Positions 21,356-33,134 are shown, counted from the stretch's first letter. The stretch: 64,000 bases of DNA from Heterohyrax brucei (GCA_028571685.1 CM053143.1:154002329-154066328); one strand, 5' to 3'. Numbers and translations: made by a program. The notes: a model not told the origin generated them from the sequence alone.

Positions 21356-21910
21356 TGTCATGGACTGAAGTGTGTCTCTCCCCAAAATACTTGTAATAAT
21401 TTAGCTGGACCACGATACCCTGTATTCTGTGACTGCACTCCATTCTGTGGTTTTCTGATGCTGTAAGTCCTAATCTCGGCCTGTGGCTAACAGAGTGGAC
21501 TATTTTAGAGATTAGGGTGGGACTATAAATGCTTTCATAAGGTCACCCCCCTGCTCCATTGTAAAGGGAGTTTCCCTGGAGTGTGGCTTGTACCACCTTT
21601 TTATCCTTGCATCCTACAAGAGATGAAAGGGAAGCCAGCAGAGGGTTGGGAACCTCATGGCATCAAGAAAGCAGCATTGGGAGAAGAGTGCATCCTTCAG
21701 ACCTGAGGTGCCTGTGCTGAGATGCTCCCTGAAAAAGATTGATGCGCCACAAAGACTTCTTCCAGAGCTGATGGGGGGAAAGCTTTCCGTGGAATGGACA
21801 TCATGATTTTGGACTTGTAGCCTACCAGACTGTGTAAGAATAAACTTTTCTTTGCTAAAGCCATCCACTCTGTGATATTTCTGTTAGAGCAGCACCAGCG
21901 GACTAAAACA
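21356..21910 (+). mobile_element. Solo LTR, ERVL-MaLR-like (type A)
   Basis: A 555-bp block starting TG ('tgtcatggactgaagtgtgt') and ending CA ('cggactaaaaca'), with 'ttggacttgtagcctaccag' and 'agactgtgtaagaataaac' (an AATAAA signal) near its end. That layout is the one seen in MaLR-type LTRs. A second plus copy lies at 44.2 kb and a minus copy at 30.7 kb, which confirms it is a repeat unit. No internal proviral sequence adjoins it, and no convincing target duplication was seen. Confidence 0.75.
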
Positions 21911-22603
21911 AGCACTGTTATTTCCATTTCAGGCAATCTCATTCTGAAACACAAATATACATTCTTGAAATCCCTTCTCTTTCAGAGCTTTCTCGTTTTT
22001 TCCCCAGAAAAGTTTTTCCTCATTGTTTGATTCTGGTTACAAACTAATAGACAAGGTTATGAAGTGTCATGTGTTTATAAAATTATAAGCAGTACAGGTA
22101 ACATCTGCCTTGGAGGAAAACAAAGCCACGTATTTTGAAATAAAATTAGCCATGCTAGACCAAAGGCCATCTATGGAAAGCATTTGAAGGGGTTCAGAGG
22201 TTCTCCACAGCATCTCCACAAATTTCCGTCTGTATTGTCCATTCACCCCCGCAGCCAATTAAGAATTTCCAGGAAATACCAGGGTTAATTGAGTTAGGTG
22301 ACCGAGAGTTTTGATCAAGATCAAACTGGATGTGTGATTTTTTTCCACCAGGAGCTCTCAGCATTGCTGGTGCAGGCGGATAATTAGGATTGTGTTTGGG
22401 CAGGGTCACTGAAGGGTGATGGCACAAGAATGTGTAGAATACTGGAGTGAAAATGGCTAAAATGTTGGATCTTGCAATCTAAGTTGAAGAGGTAAAACAG
22501 ACAAAAGCCCTAGATGGGTAGCTGAGGGATCGGTGAACTGGATTTGCCAAAAAAGCTTGAAGAGCAGATGTGTTGGCACCGTAGTACTGAGTGACATGGA
22601 AGG
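21911..22603. other. Unassigned sequence between repeats
   Basis: No recognisable repeat or gene. Short minus-strand open frames at 22,067-22,427 have no domain. Confidence 0.4.
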
Positions 22604-22795
22604 TTGGTGCCAACAGTGACACACTCAGCTGCTACCTAAAAGGTTGGAGGTTTAATTCCACCCCAAGTGCACTTGTAGAAAGTTCTAATGATCTACTTCC
22701 AAAAAATTAGCCACAGAAAAAAACCTTATGGGGGTTCGATTCCTAACATACTTGGAGCCCCTCTGAGATGGAATTGGCTCAATGGCAACTGGTAT
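22604..22795 (+). repeat. AfroSINE-like SINE, long variant, diverged
   Basis: 'gacacactcagctgctacc', 'atgatctacttccaaaaaat', 'tgagatggaattggctcaat', then 'ggcaactggtattgg'. Confidence 0.75.
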
Positions 22796-22825
22796 TGGTG
22801 GTGACTTGGAAGATTAGGAAGTTAG

Positions 22826-22885
22826 GAGTCTGTGGGGCAGTTGTACTCTGTCCTATAGGGTCTCTAGGAGTCACAGAGTGAGTGG
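22826..22885 (+). repeat. AfroSINE middle/tail fragment
   Basis: 'tctgtggggcagttgtactc' followed by 'tgtcctatagggtctctagg', with head and tail missing. It is nearly identical to the same part of the copy at 23,368-23,525. Confidence 0.75.
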
Positions 22886-23217
22886 GAATGTGTGAATTTG
22901 GCATTTCCAAGGTGGAGCAATCCCAGAGTACCGTGGCCCAGGGTATACTGGGAGTGGGAGACTAGACGGGAGTAAAGAAGATTCCTAAAGATGAGAAGAT
23001 TAGGAAAAAAGTGAGTGGGGCACTGGACATGGTCTCTTGTAGATCCTGAAACTACCTAGAATTGCAGTCAGACCTGATGTTTAGACCCTTAAGCTACATC
23101 TTAATTCCACCAAAGAAAGTCTCCAAAAACAGGTGGATGATGGCAGCCAGGAGAGATTGGTTGGAATACATCCTCCCTTTTCTATTGGTCAGATTTCACA
23201 TGATGCAGTTATGTGCT

Positions 23218-23340
23218 CAGGTACTAATAAAAATGTCCTCAGTTCAAATCCCTACCCAGAAGACCTAAAGCCTTGGAAACCCTCTGGGCCAGTTCTACTC
23301 TGTCCTATAGGATTGCTGAGTTGGAAGCAGCTGATAGTGA
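23218..23340 (+). repeat. AfroSINE 3' part
   Basis: 'agccttggaaaccctctggg', 'tctactctgtcctataggat' and 'gttggaagcagctgatagtg'. The head is too diverged to place. Confidence 0.75.
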
Positions 23341-23367
23341 TGTTTATTTCCCTCCATAGTTAAATCT

Positions 23368-23525
23368 GGAAACCTTAGTGACACACTTTTTAAGTGCTTC
23401 AGCTGCTATCCAAAATGTCAGTTGGAATCCGTCAGGCACTCCTTGGAAACTCTGTGGGGCAGTTGTACTCTGTCCTATAGGGTCTCTAGGAGTCAAAATC
23501 AACTAGGTGGCAGCAGGTTTTTTGT
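23368..23525 (+). repeat. AfroSINE-like SINE, short form
   Basis: 'ggaaaccttagtgacacact', 'tccttggaaactctgtgggg' and tail 'aactaggtggcagcaggttt'. Confidence 0.85.
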
Positions 23526-23734
23526 TTCTTTTTTTTCATAGTTAAACCTGCTGTTCTTGAATCATGATTTTTCAAGTTAAAAATAACTTTTTTGTATCTA
23601 ATTGTTTACTAATTATTTTACTAATAAAGTATAGCAATAGTTTTGTTTTTTTAACTTTTGATAGCAAATAAACAATTTCTACTTCATTGAGAATTTTAAT
23701 CAGCTTTTGGAAACATCAGGGATTTTTTTTTTTA

Positions 23735-24055
23735 ATTGTGATTGAGTGAAAGTGTACAACCCAATTTAAATTTGCATGCCTACCTATTTCCAGCTCCTTA
23801 TGCTCTGCTTGCCTGGTGACAACACACTCCTCCTTTCTGTTCTATACATGTCATATCCTTTTAACCACCTCCTGTTCCCTTCTCTTCACCCTCTCCATTC
23901 CCCTCTACTAAAAGGTCAGTAAGACAACATCCTATAGTTGTATAGAACCATAAAGTGTACACACAATATGGTCACTCTGTGTCCCCAAGTCCCATCCATT
24001 CCTGTCCAAAGAGTTGACCTCAGTAATGATTTATGATCAGGGACAGCATCAAGTC
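23735..24055 (-). repeat. L1 3'UTR end fragment
   Basis: Matches the reverse complement of the L1 3' end at 28,985-29,452: 'attgtgattgagtgaaagtg', 'tatagaaccataaagtgtac', 'ccattcctgtccaaagagtt', 'tgatttatgatcagggacag'. Non-coding, 5'-truncated. Confidence 0.8.
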
Positions 24056-24774
24056 TAGGAGCTTTAAAACATTATTTATAATATTCTTTTAAGGGGGAAA
24101 TGAATTGCACTTTCTAAGTTGATGACCCGCAAATATAAAGATATAGAATGTAACTTATTTCTGAGTTGGAGACTACCTATATTTCTCCTGTGCCTGGAGA
24201 CAGAGTGAGTAGAGAATTATGGGTCCATGAAGCAGATAAACTGCTAAATTTTTAGCTTGTTTTGGTATGAGGCTGATGTTAAGGAAAAATGATTAGCATT
24301 TAAATCCTGGATTTAATTTCATTCAGTAAGTGTTGCTTGAACATTTACTTTGGGTCTGGTGGAGGAGGAGTTGGAGCATATTATCCAATAGACAAGGTCA
24401 TCTGTAGTGAAAAACTTCACATTTTTTCACCACAGCAAAGATTCAGCTTTCACATATGGCTGGTATCTGTCTCTCTCCCAACCCCACAGCACCTTCCTGC
24501 AGTATCAAAGCCTCTTTTTAAATTTATAATCCCCTGACGGGGACAGATGACCCAGTAAGGAAGGTAAGCTTACTTGTGCTTACTTATTAACCTGTAGTGG
24601 GAAACTAACTTACCAGGATGAGATGTAGTGTAATCTGAATGAAATTGTCCACTACAGATGTTCTGGTAATCGCTGTGTTTACCTTGTGTATTAGATAATT
24701 CACCCTGGTAGGAATATAAGAAGTATCTACTGCATGATTCCTACATTCAAGGAATTTGAGAGAACATATAGGAG
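24056..24774. other. Unassigned sequence between repeats
   Basis: AT-rich, with no recognisable repeat or gene. Confidence 0.4.
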
Positions 24775-25342
24775 TTCTGACAAGTCTGTAAACTTAATGT
24801 TCTAAGTGCTACATAACTCCTTGTTGAGTATCACTGCGGTTACTTTCAAAGTATTCCCTTTGGGAGCCTATGCACTAATGCCAGCACTTAGTCCACCCTT
24901 GAAAACAATTTCAAAACTCTTTCTGGAATGGCCAGCATTGCATGGTGACAAGTTTGTGAACTTAATTGTATAGTTGTCTCTGAGGGAATTTTTAGCCAGT
25001 AAACAACTGTATTGGGACACCCTCCCTACTCACCTAATCTGGCCCCAATGACGTTTTTTTTTTTTTTTTTTTTTTTTTTTACGCCAAGATAAAGGAAAGA
25101 TTAAAAAAAGAATGTCTTTTTTTTTCGAAAGGAAGACATTTTGATGACATTCAGGTCATCAAAGGTAATATGATGACAACTCTGATGGCCATTCCAGAAA
25201 AAGAGTTCCAAAATTGCTTTGAAGGGAAGGCTAGTAGCTGGAGTTGGTGCATAGCTTCCCAAGGGGAAGATGACCATAGTGATATTCAGCAATGAGGTAT
25301 GTAGCACTTTTTCTAGGATGGGTCGTGAACTTAATTGGCAGT
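24775..25342 (+). mobile_element. Mariner-derived element with long inverted ends, copy 1
   Basis: About 570 bp. The right half descends from a mariner transposase C-terminus: 'ccctccctactcacctaat' translates to a PPYSPNLAPND-type motif, followed by a long T-run and the 'gacattttgatgacattc' region. The left ~170 bp is the inverted complement of the right ~170 bp (for example 'cttagtccacccttgaaaac' against 'gggaaggctagtagctgg'). The outer ends pair as 'tctgacaagtctgtaaactt' with the complement of 'gtgaacttaattggca'. No frame is intact. Two sister copies lie at 26.7 and 58.5 kb. Confidence 0.8.
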
Positions 25343-25372
25343 TCTCATGTATATTGACTTGCTTAATTGATT

Positions 25373-25580
25373 TTTGTTGTTGTCAGCTGCCAGCAAGTCA
25401 GTCCTGGTTCATGGCAACCCCATGTGTTACAAGGTAGAGCTGCTCCATAGAGTCTTCCTGGCTGTAATCTTTACGGAAGTAATTGGACAAGTCTTTCTTC
25501 CGTGGAGCCGCTAGGTGCATTTTAGTGGCTAACTTCTCATTTAGCAGTCATGACCTTAATCATTGTACCACCATAGCTCC
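25373..25580 (-). repeat. AfroSINE-like SINE, long form
   Basis: 'ttgtcagctgccagcaagtc', 'ggctgtaatctttacggaag' and 'ttccgtggagccgctaggtg'. The clearest long-form copy, with the internal module well preserved. Confidence 0.9.
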
Positions 25581-25679
25581 TTAACCGATTATTGCACAAT
25601 GCAGAATATAATAAGGAAATTTAGAAAAGGACAATGATGTAGGAGTTAAAAGGAGGAAAAGATACATTTGTTCATTTGA

Positions 25680-25990
25680 AAATGGAGCATTCGTGTATGA
25701 TTTGGTCCTTGTCTTTGAGTTGCTTACAGACTTGGAAAAGAAATCACATCAGAAAAATCCCAAAAAATCCTCATGGAGGGGCTGACATCTGAACTAGAGT
25801 TTCGTAATGGTCTGAATGAGACATGAGGAGCAAAGGACTGCGCGGGAGCATGGGCAACCCAGGAGTGGCGAGAAAAGCCAGGAGGGGAAGCTGAGGCCCT
25901 GCCATGGAGAAACTTCATGCTGAGGAGTAGGAACATTTTTCAGCAAACACTGGGAAACCGCAGAAGGTTTTTGAACAGGTGAATCCATGA
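25680..25990 (+). repeat. Old mammalian interspersed repeat, family uncertain
   Basis: Word order 'ttggtccttgtctttgagtt', 'ggggctgacatctgaactag' and 'agaaacttcatgctgagga' resembles a widespread ancient repeat I cannot name with certainty. Similar words occur at 33,948-34,110 and 37,760-38,190. Confidence 0.4.
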
Positions 25991-25995
25991 TAAAA

Positions 25996-26162
25996 TCAAA
26001 AAACCCAAACCACTGCCATCAAGTCAATTCCAACTCACAGCGACCTTGTAAGGACAGAATAGCACTGATCCATAGACTTTCCAAGGAGTACCTGGAGGAT
26101 TCAAACTGCCGATCTCTTGGTTAGCAGCTGAGGTACTTAACCACTACACCACTAGGGTTTCT
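25996..26162 (-). repeat. AfroSINE-like SINE, short form
   Basis: 'aaacccaaaccactgccatc', 'cttaaccactacaccactag', full length in minus orientation. It abuts an RTE fragment of the same orientation. Confidence 0.9.
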
Positions 26163-26173
26163 GAGTTGCCTAA

Positions 26174-26605
26174 TGTTGTTAGGTGCTGTCAAGTCGGTTC
26201 TGACTCGTAACAACTTTATGAACTACAGAACGAAACAGTGCCCAGTCTTGCACCACGTCCACAGTCATCTTTATGCTTAAGCCCATTGTTGTGGCCACTG
26301 TATCAATCCATTTCCTTGAGGGTCTTCCTGTTTTTTGCTGACCCTCCACTCTACCAAGCATGATTTCCTTCTCCAGGGACTGATCCTTCCTGACAACATG
26401 CCCAAAGTATGTAAGATGCAGTCTTGCCATCTGACTTCCAAGGAGCACTCTGGTTGTACTTCTTCCAGGACAGATCTGTTTGTTTTTTGGGTGGTCCATG
26501 AGTCGGATCCGACTTGACGGCACTTGGCTTTGGCTGGCATGGTATATTCAGCATTCTTCTGCAGTACCACAATTCAAAGGCATCAATTTTTCTGTCTGAT
26601 TGCAT
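26174..26605 (-). repeat. RTE (BovB-like) LINE 3' fragment
   Basis: Minus-strand reading gives 'gtaccttcc'-type RTE C-terminal remnants. The frames at 26,179-26,523 and 26,277-26,570 carry a broken DNA-binding-like tail including 'GRPSRKWIDTVATTMGL' and 'AQDRAVFRSVV'-like words typical of RTE ends. An unrelated SINE/RTE tail piece containing 'gagtcggatccgacttgacg' is embedded at about 26,500-26,540, in the opposite sense. Confidence 0.85.
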
Positions 26606-26704
26606 GTAAAAATTATGTTAAATATAATATTAATATAACATTCTAACAGTACAGAGTAACAGGCAGCAACTGTGCTACATGCACCAAAAGGTGAAATACA
26701 TACA

Positions 26705-27253
26705 AGGTCTGACAATTGAGTTTACCAACTCTCCTGGAAGAAGTGGTACATACCTCATTGCTGAATGCCATTATGATCACCTTTGAAGTACTCCCCTTGG
26801 GAAGCTATGACCCATGCCAGTGCCTAGTCCACCCTTCAAAGCACTTTGGGAACTCTTTCTGGAGTGGCCATTGCGTGTGGTGGCACGGTGGCAAGTTCGC
26901 CAATTTAATTGTATATAGTTGTCTGTGAGGGAGTTTTTAGCCAGTAAACAAATAACTGTACTGGAACACCCTTCCTACTCACCAGATCTGGCCCCCAGTG
27001 ACTTTTTTCTTTATCTGAAGATAAAGGAAATTGTAAAAGGAGGACATTGGATGAAATTCAGGACATCAGGGGTAATATGACGACAGCTCTGATGGCCATT
27101 CCAGAAACAGAGTTTCCAAATTACTTTGAAGGGTAGGCTAGGCACTCGAGTCATCGCATACTTTCCCAAGGGGTGTACTTCAAAGGTGATCACAGATAGC
27201 AATGAGGTAGGTACCACTTTTTCTAGGATGAGGTTGCAAGCTTAATTGGCAGT
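26705..27253 (+). mobile_element. Mariner-derived element with long inverted ends, copy 2
   Basis: Same design as at 24.8 kb. The left end is 'aggtctgacaattgagttta' and the right end the complement of 'agcttaattggcagtcc'. 'cttcctactcaccagatctg' codes for a YSPDLAPSDFF-type mariner motif. It contains 'tgggaagctatgacccatgc' on the left and its inverted partner around 27,150-27,190. The transposase remnant is frame-broken. Confidence 0.8.
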
Positions 27254-28984
27254 CCATATGTACTGTATCTTTCTTTGTATGTCTGTCACTACACACATCA
27301 CACACCGTGTGCACACCTTTTTCCTTCTCAGTGGCTGAGGTGGCAGAGATGTAGTGTGTAAATTGTGTTGTAGGGAAGTAGCCTTGCTGCCTTCCTTTTT
27401 CTGTGTATTCGAAGTGTCTTGATGCCTGTACCTCCACACCCCTGAAGTTTGGAGCGTTCCCATCTGTGCTGAAGTATACTGATGGGCACTTTACTGAAAA
27501 AAGGACTTCAACCGTTCCTTCCTAGGCCCCCTAACCTGGCATCCCAGCCTACACTCACAGCTACTTTGGAAGTTTTGCTGGTTCTGTGTAGGGAAAAAAA
27601 AAGTATGTAATTGCAACACATGGGCAGCGACAAGTTCTTTATCACCTTGTAATTAAAAAAGATTCAATGAGAGAAAACCAGTTCTTGAGAATATTAAAAA
27701 TTATAACAGTGGTTGTATCAAACTGATAGAAGTGAGAGTGATTTTTTCTTTGTCTTTCAGTACTGTTTTCTTTGATAAGCATATATTACTTTTATACTAA
27801 AGACAGAAAACAATTTAAAAAATAACTAAGAGAGAAATGTACAAGTCGTGTACAACTAAATGTAGGACCTCAGGCAAACAAGTGTTGCAAGGTGGCCCTT
27901 TGAAAACACCTTGGACCAAAGGTGTGGTCTTCTGCTTTGTGTGTTTTGAAGGAGGGTGGGGTAGATAGAGAAGGGTCTAGAGATCACTGTAGTGTAGGAA
28001 GGCAAACACCTCTTTTTTATATGCTCTTTAGCTTTTTAATGGTTTCCTCAAAGTTATGTGTATTTCCTTCAAAAGCCTTGCAAAAGAGAAAAATTAAAAA
28101 AAAAAGCAAACCGGTCATAGTAGAACTGACGTTCCTATTTCTCTATAGACAGAAGTATAGTTCCCGGAGCAAGAGGTCTGCTTTCCCTCTCTGAGCGCTT
28201 CCACCAAGATCTGTTGATAACACAGGGAACGACGGCGTCAGTTTCTGTGACTGGATGTGACTTTGGGAGAAATGAACCTTCAGCCTCCCGAGACACCATT
28301 AATAGGGACGGTCTCATCTCAGCTGCCAGGGTTCTAGCTTTTCTCATGTCTCTTTCTAAGTTACACTTGTTTGTCTTTTTGTTCTTTTAGGTTTTCTGGG
28401 TAACTATAAGCAACAGAGCTTGTTAGTTCCTCTTGAGATTGCCCACTGCTCCCCACCCTTATTTCTCACCTCCCAGCATCCTGTTTGTCTCCCTGACTGT
28501 TCCACCGCCCCACCCTTACCCCCACTCAGTACCCATCCTTTTGGCCATGCTGTTCTCCCCTCAGTCGATTAATTTTAACTTTTTATTTTCATAAGTGTGC
28601 CTGTCCCAAACACATCTTGTTATATATTTATATACTCATGTTTTTAAAATTCATTGATTTGTGCTTTCCACTGTCATGAATGCATTTGAAATGTCTCCGT
28701 GCACGTTCCTATGTCTTTTTCTTTTTTTCCTTCTTCTCCCCTGTCTTGGAGATAGTATGTTTACAGGAATTTTTAAAGAATGAAGGATGATGCAACGAAT
28801 ATATGAGGACATTTTAACTATGTACAGGAGTTTGGGGGGGGGCATTTTCTTTTACCTGTTTAAATTTACTAGGTCATGATAGCAACAATTTACAATGTAT
28901 AGTGTGTTTATAATCACAGAAGTATAATTCTTGGTTCATTCAATTTTAAGTGATATTTTAGTCAATCAGTAATTTTGTGAGACA
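27254..28984. other. Unassigned sequence between repeats
   Basis: AT-rich, with no recognisable repeat or exon. Small open frames (27,922-28,194 + and others) have no domain. The 28,430-28,560 segment is pyrimidine-rich. Confidence 0.4.
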
Positions 28985-29452
28985 AAACTGAGTCTCACTG
29001 GCAACACATGAATAAATGGGGGTACACCCTGATATCTCCACTAAAAGACCACAACTGATGGTCCAGGGGCTTCAGGGTTCCCCTGGGAGCATGGCCTCTG
29101 GTCCTGATGCCGTCCTTGTCCATAAATCATAATGAAGGTCAACTTTTCAGACAGCAATTGATTGGACATGGTGATGCAGAGTGACCGTATCTTGTGGGCA
29201 CTTTATGGTTCTATGAATCTATAGGATATCATCCTGCTGACCTCTTACTGGAGGAAGGGGAGTGGGTTGAGAGGAGGGGATAGGGGACTGTAGGGAGGAT
29301 ACGACACGTATGGAGCAGAGAGGAAGAGTGTGCTGTCACTGGGCAGGGAGAGCAGTAGAAGCTGCATGTAGGTGAGCACGCAAATTTATATGGGAATGTA
29401 CATTTTCATTCAATCATAATAAAAAATAAAATAAAATCATAATAATTTTGTG
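28985..29452 (+). repeat. L1 3'UTR end with A-rich tail
   Basis: 'ctcactggcaacacatgaat', 'tggtccaggggcttcagggt', 'gcactttatggttctatgaa', 'agtgtgctgtcactgggcag', ending in 'aaaaaataaaataaaatcat'. It is the plus-strand counterpart of the 3' part of the L1 at 38.9-41.4 kb. Confidence 0.85.
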
Positions 29453-29468
29453 TGAACTATTTAGCTTT

Positions 29469-29630
29469 AGAAACCTTGGTGGCATGAGGAGCAGTGGCTG
29501 CTAACCATAAGCTCAGGAGTTGAAATCCACCAGGCACTCCTTGGAAACCCTATACAGAGATTCTACTGTGTCCTATAAGATCACTGTGAGTCACAATTGC
29601 TTTGACAACAGTGAATTTTTTTTTGGTTTA
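29469..29630 (+). repeat. AfroSINE-like SINE, diverged
   Basis: 'gaaaccttggtggcatgagg', 'actccttggaaaccctatac' and 'cactgtgagtcacaattgc'. Inserted just after the L1 tail. Confidence 0.85.
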
Positions 29631-30109
29631 TTTAGATTTATGTTTCAGTTGTTTTTTTTTTTTTTTCCGTTTTTGTTACCAATGGATCTGTTTGCAATTA
29701 GACATTATGGAATCCAGCACCTCTTAAGTTTTGCAGGCTTGTGAGAAACACTGAAAAGTTGAAAGAATCATCTGAAAGGAAATCATCATTGCATTTGCCA
29801 ACTGAATCTATGGTCTTGCCTGGTAGTCACAGTACCTTGATGGTAAAGAAACTATTCATTTTCTAAACACAGAAGGGAGCAACTCTTGAGATTCATTGAG
29901 TCCAACTTCTGCTACACGGCAGTTTATCTAATCAGTTTCCTTTTCTGTGCTTAAGAAAAATGAAGATTCAAAAGAATCAGAAATTGAATATGGTGGAGTC
30001 GTAATCTCACATCTGTATGTTATGTTTCTCTTAATACTTCGGGGATATCTAAAGAACAAAGATTTTCCCCAGATTCATAGTTTGTCTACTTTCTTATTGG
30101 ACAGTTTTT

Positions 30110-30290
30110 TCTTTAATTGTGATTAAGTGAAAGTATACAATCCAAATCAATTTTGCATGCCCGCCTGTCTGCAGCTCCATCTGCTCTACTCACCCAGTGA
30201 CAGCATAATCCTCCTTTTCACTCTATGATTCTAGTATCTTCTTATTGAGCATCTGTCCCCTCCTCTCCACTGTCTTCTCTTGGGCAAGTT
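30110..30290 (-). repeat. L1 3'UTR terminal fragment
   Basis: 'gtgattaagtgaaagtatac', 'ctgcagctccatctgctcta' and 'cccagtgacagcataatcct' match the last ~180 bp of the same L1 3'UTR family in reverse. Confidence 0.75.
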
Positions 30291-30537
30291 TTTTGAAAAT
30301 ATTTTTTCACTTGGTCCCAAGAAGATGAGGGGATTCTTAAAGAAGCTCTCAAGAATCTGAAGGAGACAAGGAAAGTCTTGTCAAGGATTGACTACCATGT
30401 CACAGGAGAGGTACTCTTGGTGGAATCTGAGTTTGCTTTCCATCACCAGCTATCTCAAGGTGTTCCATGTTCTTTGGTATTTGAAAGTACCTTTCCAAAC
30501 CCCGGGATCCCTAATAGCATTAATGGCTAAGTATTTA

Positions 30538-30652
30538 TCTTAGTTATCCAGTGCTCCTAAAACAGGAATATCATGAGTGGATGCATTAACAAAAAGAATT
30601 TTAGTCTGTTCTAGTTTAGGAGGCTGTTTTAGTTTTTTGGCTTTTACAAAGT
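30538..30652 (-). repeat. LTR type A 3'-end fragment
   Basis: 'tcttagttatccagtgctcc' and 'aggaatatcatgagtggatg' repeat the start of the neighbouring minus-strand LTR, so this is a partial second copy or duplication of its 3' end. Confidence 0.55.
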
Positions 30653-30656
30653 TCCG

Positions 30657-31137
30657 TGTCTTGGTCATCTAGTGGTGCTGTAACAGAAATACCACAAGTG
30701 AATAGCTTTAACAAACAGAAACTTATTGTCTAATAGCCCAATAGGCTAGAAGTCTGAATTTAGGGTGCTTGCTCCAGGGGAAGGCTTTCTGTCTCTGCAG
30801 GAAAGTCTTTTTGATGCAGCAGTTCTGCCCTTGATCTGGGAGCATCTCAGGGCAGAAACCTCAGGTCCAAAGGATGCACTAGGCTCCCAGTGCTGATTTC
30901 TTGGTGGAGTAAGGTCCCCATGCTCTCCTTCCTTCCTCTTCTTTTGTGTAAGACAAAAGCTGGTGCAGGCCACACCCCTGGGAAACTTTCTTTACATTGG
31001 ACCAGGGATTAATTAGGCTGCCCAACATAGATGAAAATTACAGTTACAAAATAGATGACAACTACACAATACTGGGAATCATGGCCCAGTCAAACTGCAA
31101 CCCATATTTTGGGGGGGATATAATTCAATCCATGACA
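30657..31137 (-). mobile_element. Solo LTR, ERVL-MaLR-like (type A), minus
   Basis: Reverse complement of the LTR family at 21.4 and 44.2 kb. The plus strand begins 'tgtcttggtcatctagtggt' and ends 'attcaatccatgaca', giving TG...CA on minus. It is 481 bp, shorter than its sisters through internal losses. Confidence 0.75.
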
Positions 31138-31825
31138 TCCAATTCTTGGGATGTTGACAGTTTGATTAGATGGTAAGTCTAGCAAATGAATAGAGCCATT
31201 CTGATAACAGCAATGATTGTCGCATTTCTTAATGTAGTTTTTTATTTTTTGTACTTGAAATAAAACTATACCTAGGTGCTTAAAAAGAAAACAAAACAAA
31301 AAATTCACACCCAGGTAATTTAATCTAGATTGTTTGGTACTGATGATCTCACAAAGATGCATTGTGTTTTCAGATTCAGTGATTGCTGTGTCTGATGCCC
31401 TCTCTGATAACACCATTGATTGTGTTATTTCAATTGTAAATAACGATCTCCCTATTCAATGGTTTTTAGAAATTAGAGAAGGAAGGCCCTTTATTTTAAA
31501 GTAAATCTTTCCTGTATCATTGCTTTACAAAATATGTGTATAATTCATATTTTCTTTTCAAAGCTAAATAAATGAAATCCTCCCCTCAAATCAAATAAAA
31601 ATTGCTTTCATACTCAAGTTACTACCTTCCCCTTCCTCCTCTGGTGAGTTTATACTTCTAGTTAACTTGAACTCCATTAATTTTAATTCAGTCCAGTGGT
31701 TTATCTTGTTTTTTAGTTGCAACGCTTTATACTTAATGGAGAGTTCTGTGTTATTCTAATAACTAATTTCATTGAGCATGTAAATTTTTTTTTTTTTTTC
31801 CATTTGAATGTCTTTGTCTTTAAAA
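31138..31825. other. Unassigned AT-rich sequence
   Basis: No repeat or gene recognised. Confidence 0.4.
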
Positions 31826-31979
31826 AGGGGTCCCAGTTGCCCTGTGGTTAAGAACAAAACTGCTAACTGAGAGGTTGGCAGTTTCAATCTACTAGCACTC
31901 CTTGGAAACCCTATGGGCCAGTTCTACTCTGTCCTGGGTCACTATGAATCAGAATTAACTCAGGGGCAATGGGTTTTTG
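31826..31979 (+). repeat. AfroSINE-like SINE, short form
   Basis: 'aggggtcccagttgccctgt', 'actccttggaaaccctatgg' and tail 'cagaattaactcaggggcaa'. Confidence 0.85.
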
Positions 31980-33042
31980 AGTCCTTACAAAGGACACCTA
32001 TACTGTGATATATATAGTATTAATTCTTTTTTTCTTGTTTTACCATTTATGCATTATTGAACATTGCTTGCTTTAGTGTGTCTGAGCAATATTCCTGAAA
32101 ATACAAATTTTATTCAAAGTGATTTTATTCATAGCCTTATATTCCATTAAAGATATTATAATTAAAAGTTCCATAATTGTGAAACTCCAAAATATTTTAT
32201 TGTATCACATAAACATGGAGAGAAAGTTAGACTGCAGATTAAAAAAGGAATGTTTACTAAAATAACCAAAGATGTGAACATCTGTGTTTATCTATTTATG
32301 GGAGAGATTAGGAAACCCTCCCTGCCCCGCTGCAATTATCTTTATCATTATTGTTTAGACCAATCAAATGAAAGAAAACAAAAGAACAAGGTTTTTAAAA
32401 AGATCGTATGAAGACAAGATTGAGTGATCAGAAAGCAACTTGAGGAATGTTGCACTCATTTTTCTCAAAAGTTTTGTTTAAATCAAAAGAAGAAGACGTT
32501 TCTTATGTTCGCTGATGTTTCACATCAAAGAAATCAAAAAAGTCACTGAAAGAGAAAGAAAAGTAGTTAATTCTTTACAGTATTTTTTCTATTTGTGGTT
32601 CCACCTACATACGCTAGATGTTTGCTAACACTCACAAGAGGTTTCCATCACCAAATGCATTTCCTCTTCTTGCTGTTGATTTGCTTATCCAAAGTCAGTG
32701 CCGACTCAATTGAAAAAACAACAAGAGGAGTGAATAGTAAGAAGCCTTGGACAGGAAACTCTTGACGTTAATCATATGGGCATTATTCAAAAATAGGACA
32801 TGATATATTTTTGTTATACTGATGTTAATGGTAATGCGTCACTGCTAACTATGTTATTTCAATTCTACATTTCTCACTTTTAGTAGAATCTGTGCCCAGC
32901 TTGTTACAGAGAATTTGCTAGTGCCTTCCGTGGCTCTTCTTACTCTCATGGATAGTGTTGGGTATAAGTGCTGCCTATACTGTTTTCCAGTACTCAAAAA
33001 CCTATTCACAATATTTGCTGGATTCCTACTTTTATAGACACA
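31980..33042. other. Unassigned AT-rich sequence
   Basis: No repeat or gene recognised. Confidence 0.4.
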
Positions 33043-33128
33043 TTTGTTGTTAGTCGTCACTGAGTTGACTTCTGACTCATGAACATGTTATGTATACCCA
33101 AAGGAAATATTGCCAGGTCCCGTGCCAT
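33043..33128 (-). repeat. AfroSINE/RTE tail fragment
   Basis: 'gttgttagtcgtcactgagt' followed by 'tgacttctgactcatgaac', a reversed SINE or RTE tail with a diverged continuation. Confidence 0.5.
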
Positions 33129-33134
33129 CTTTAT

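Noticed and set aside
25051-25080. 30-base T run as a retrotransposon tail
   Set aside because: It lies inside the mariner copy, replacing sequence found in its sister copies, and has no element attached. More likely expansion of a native T stretch.
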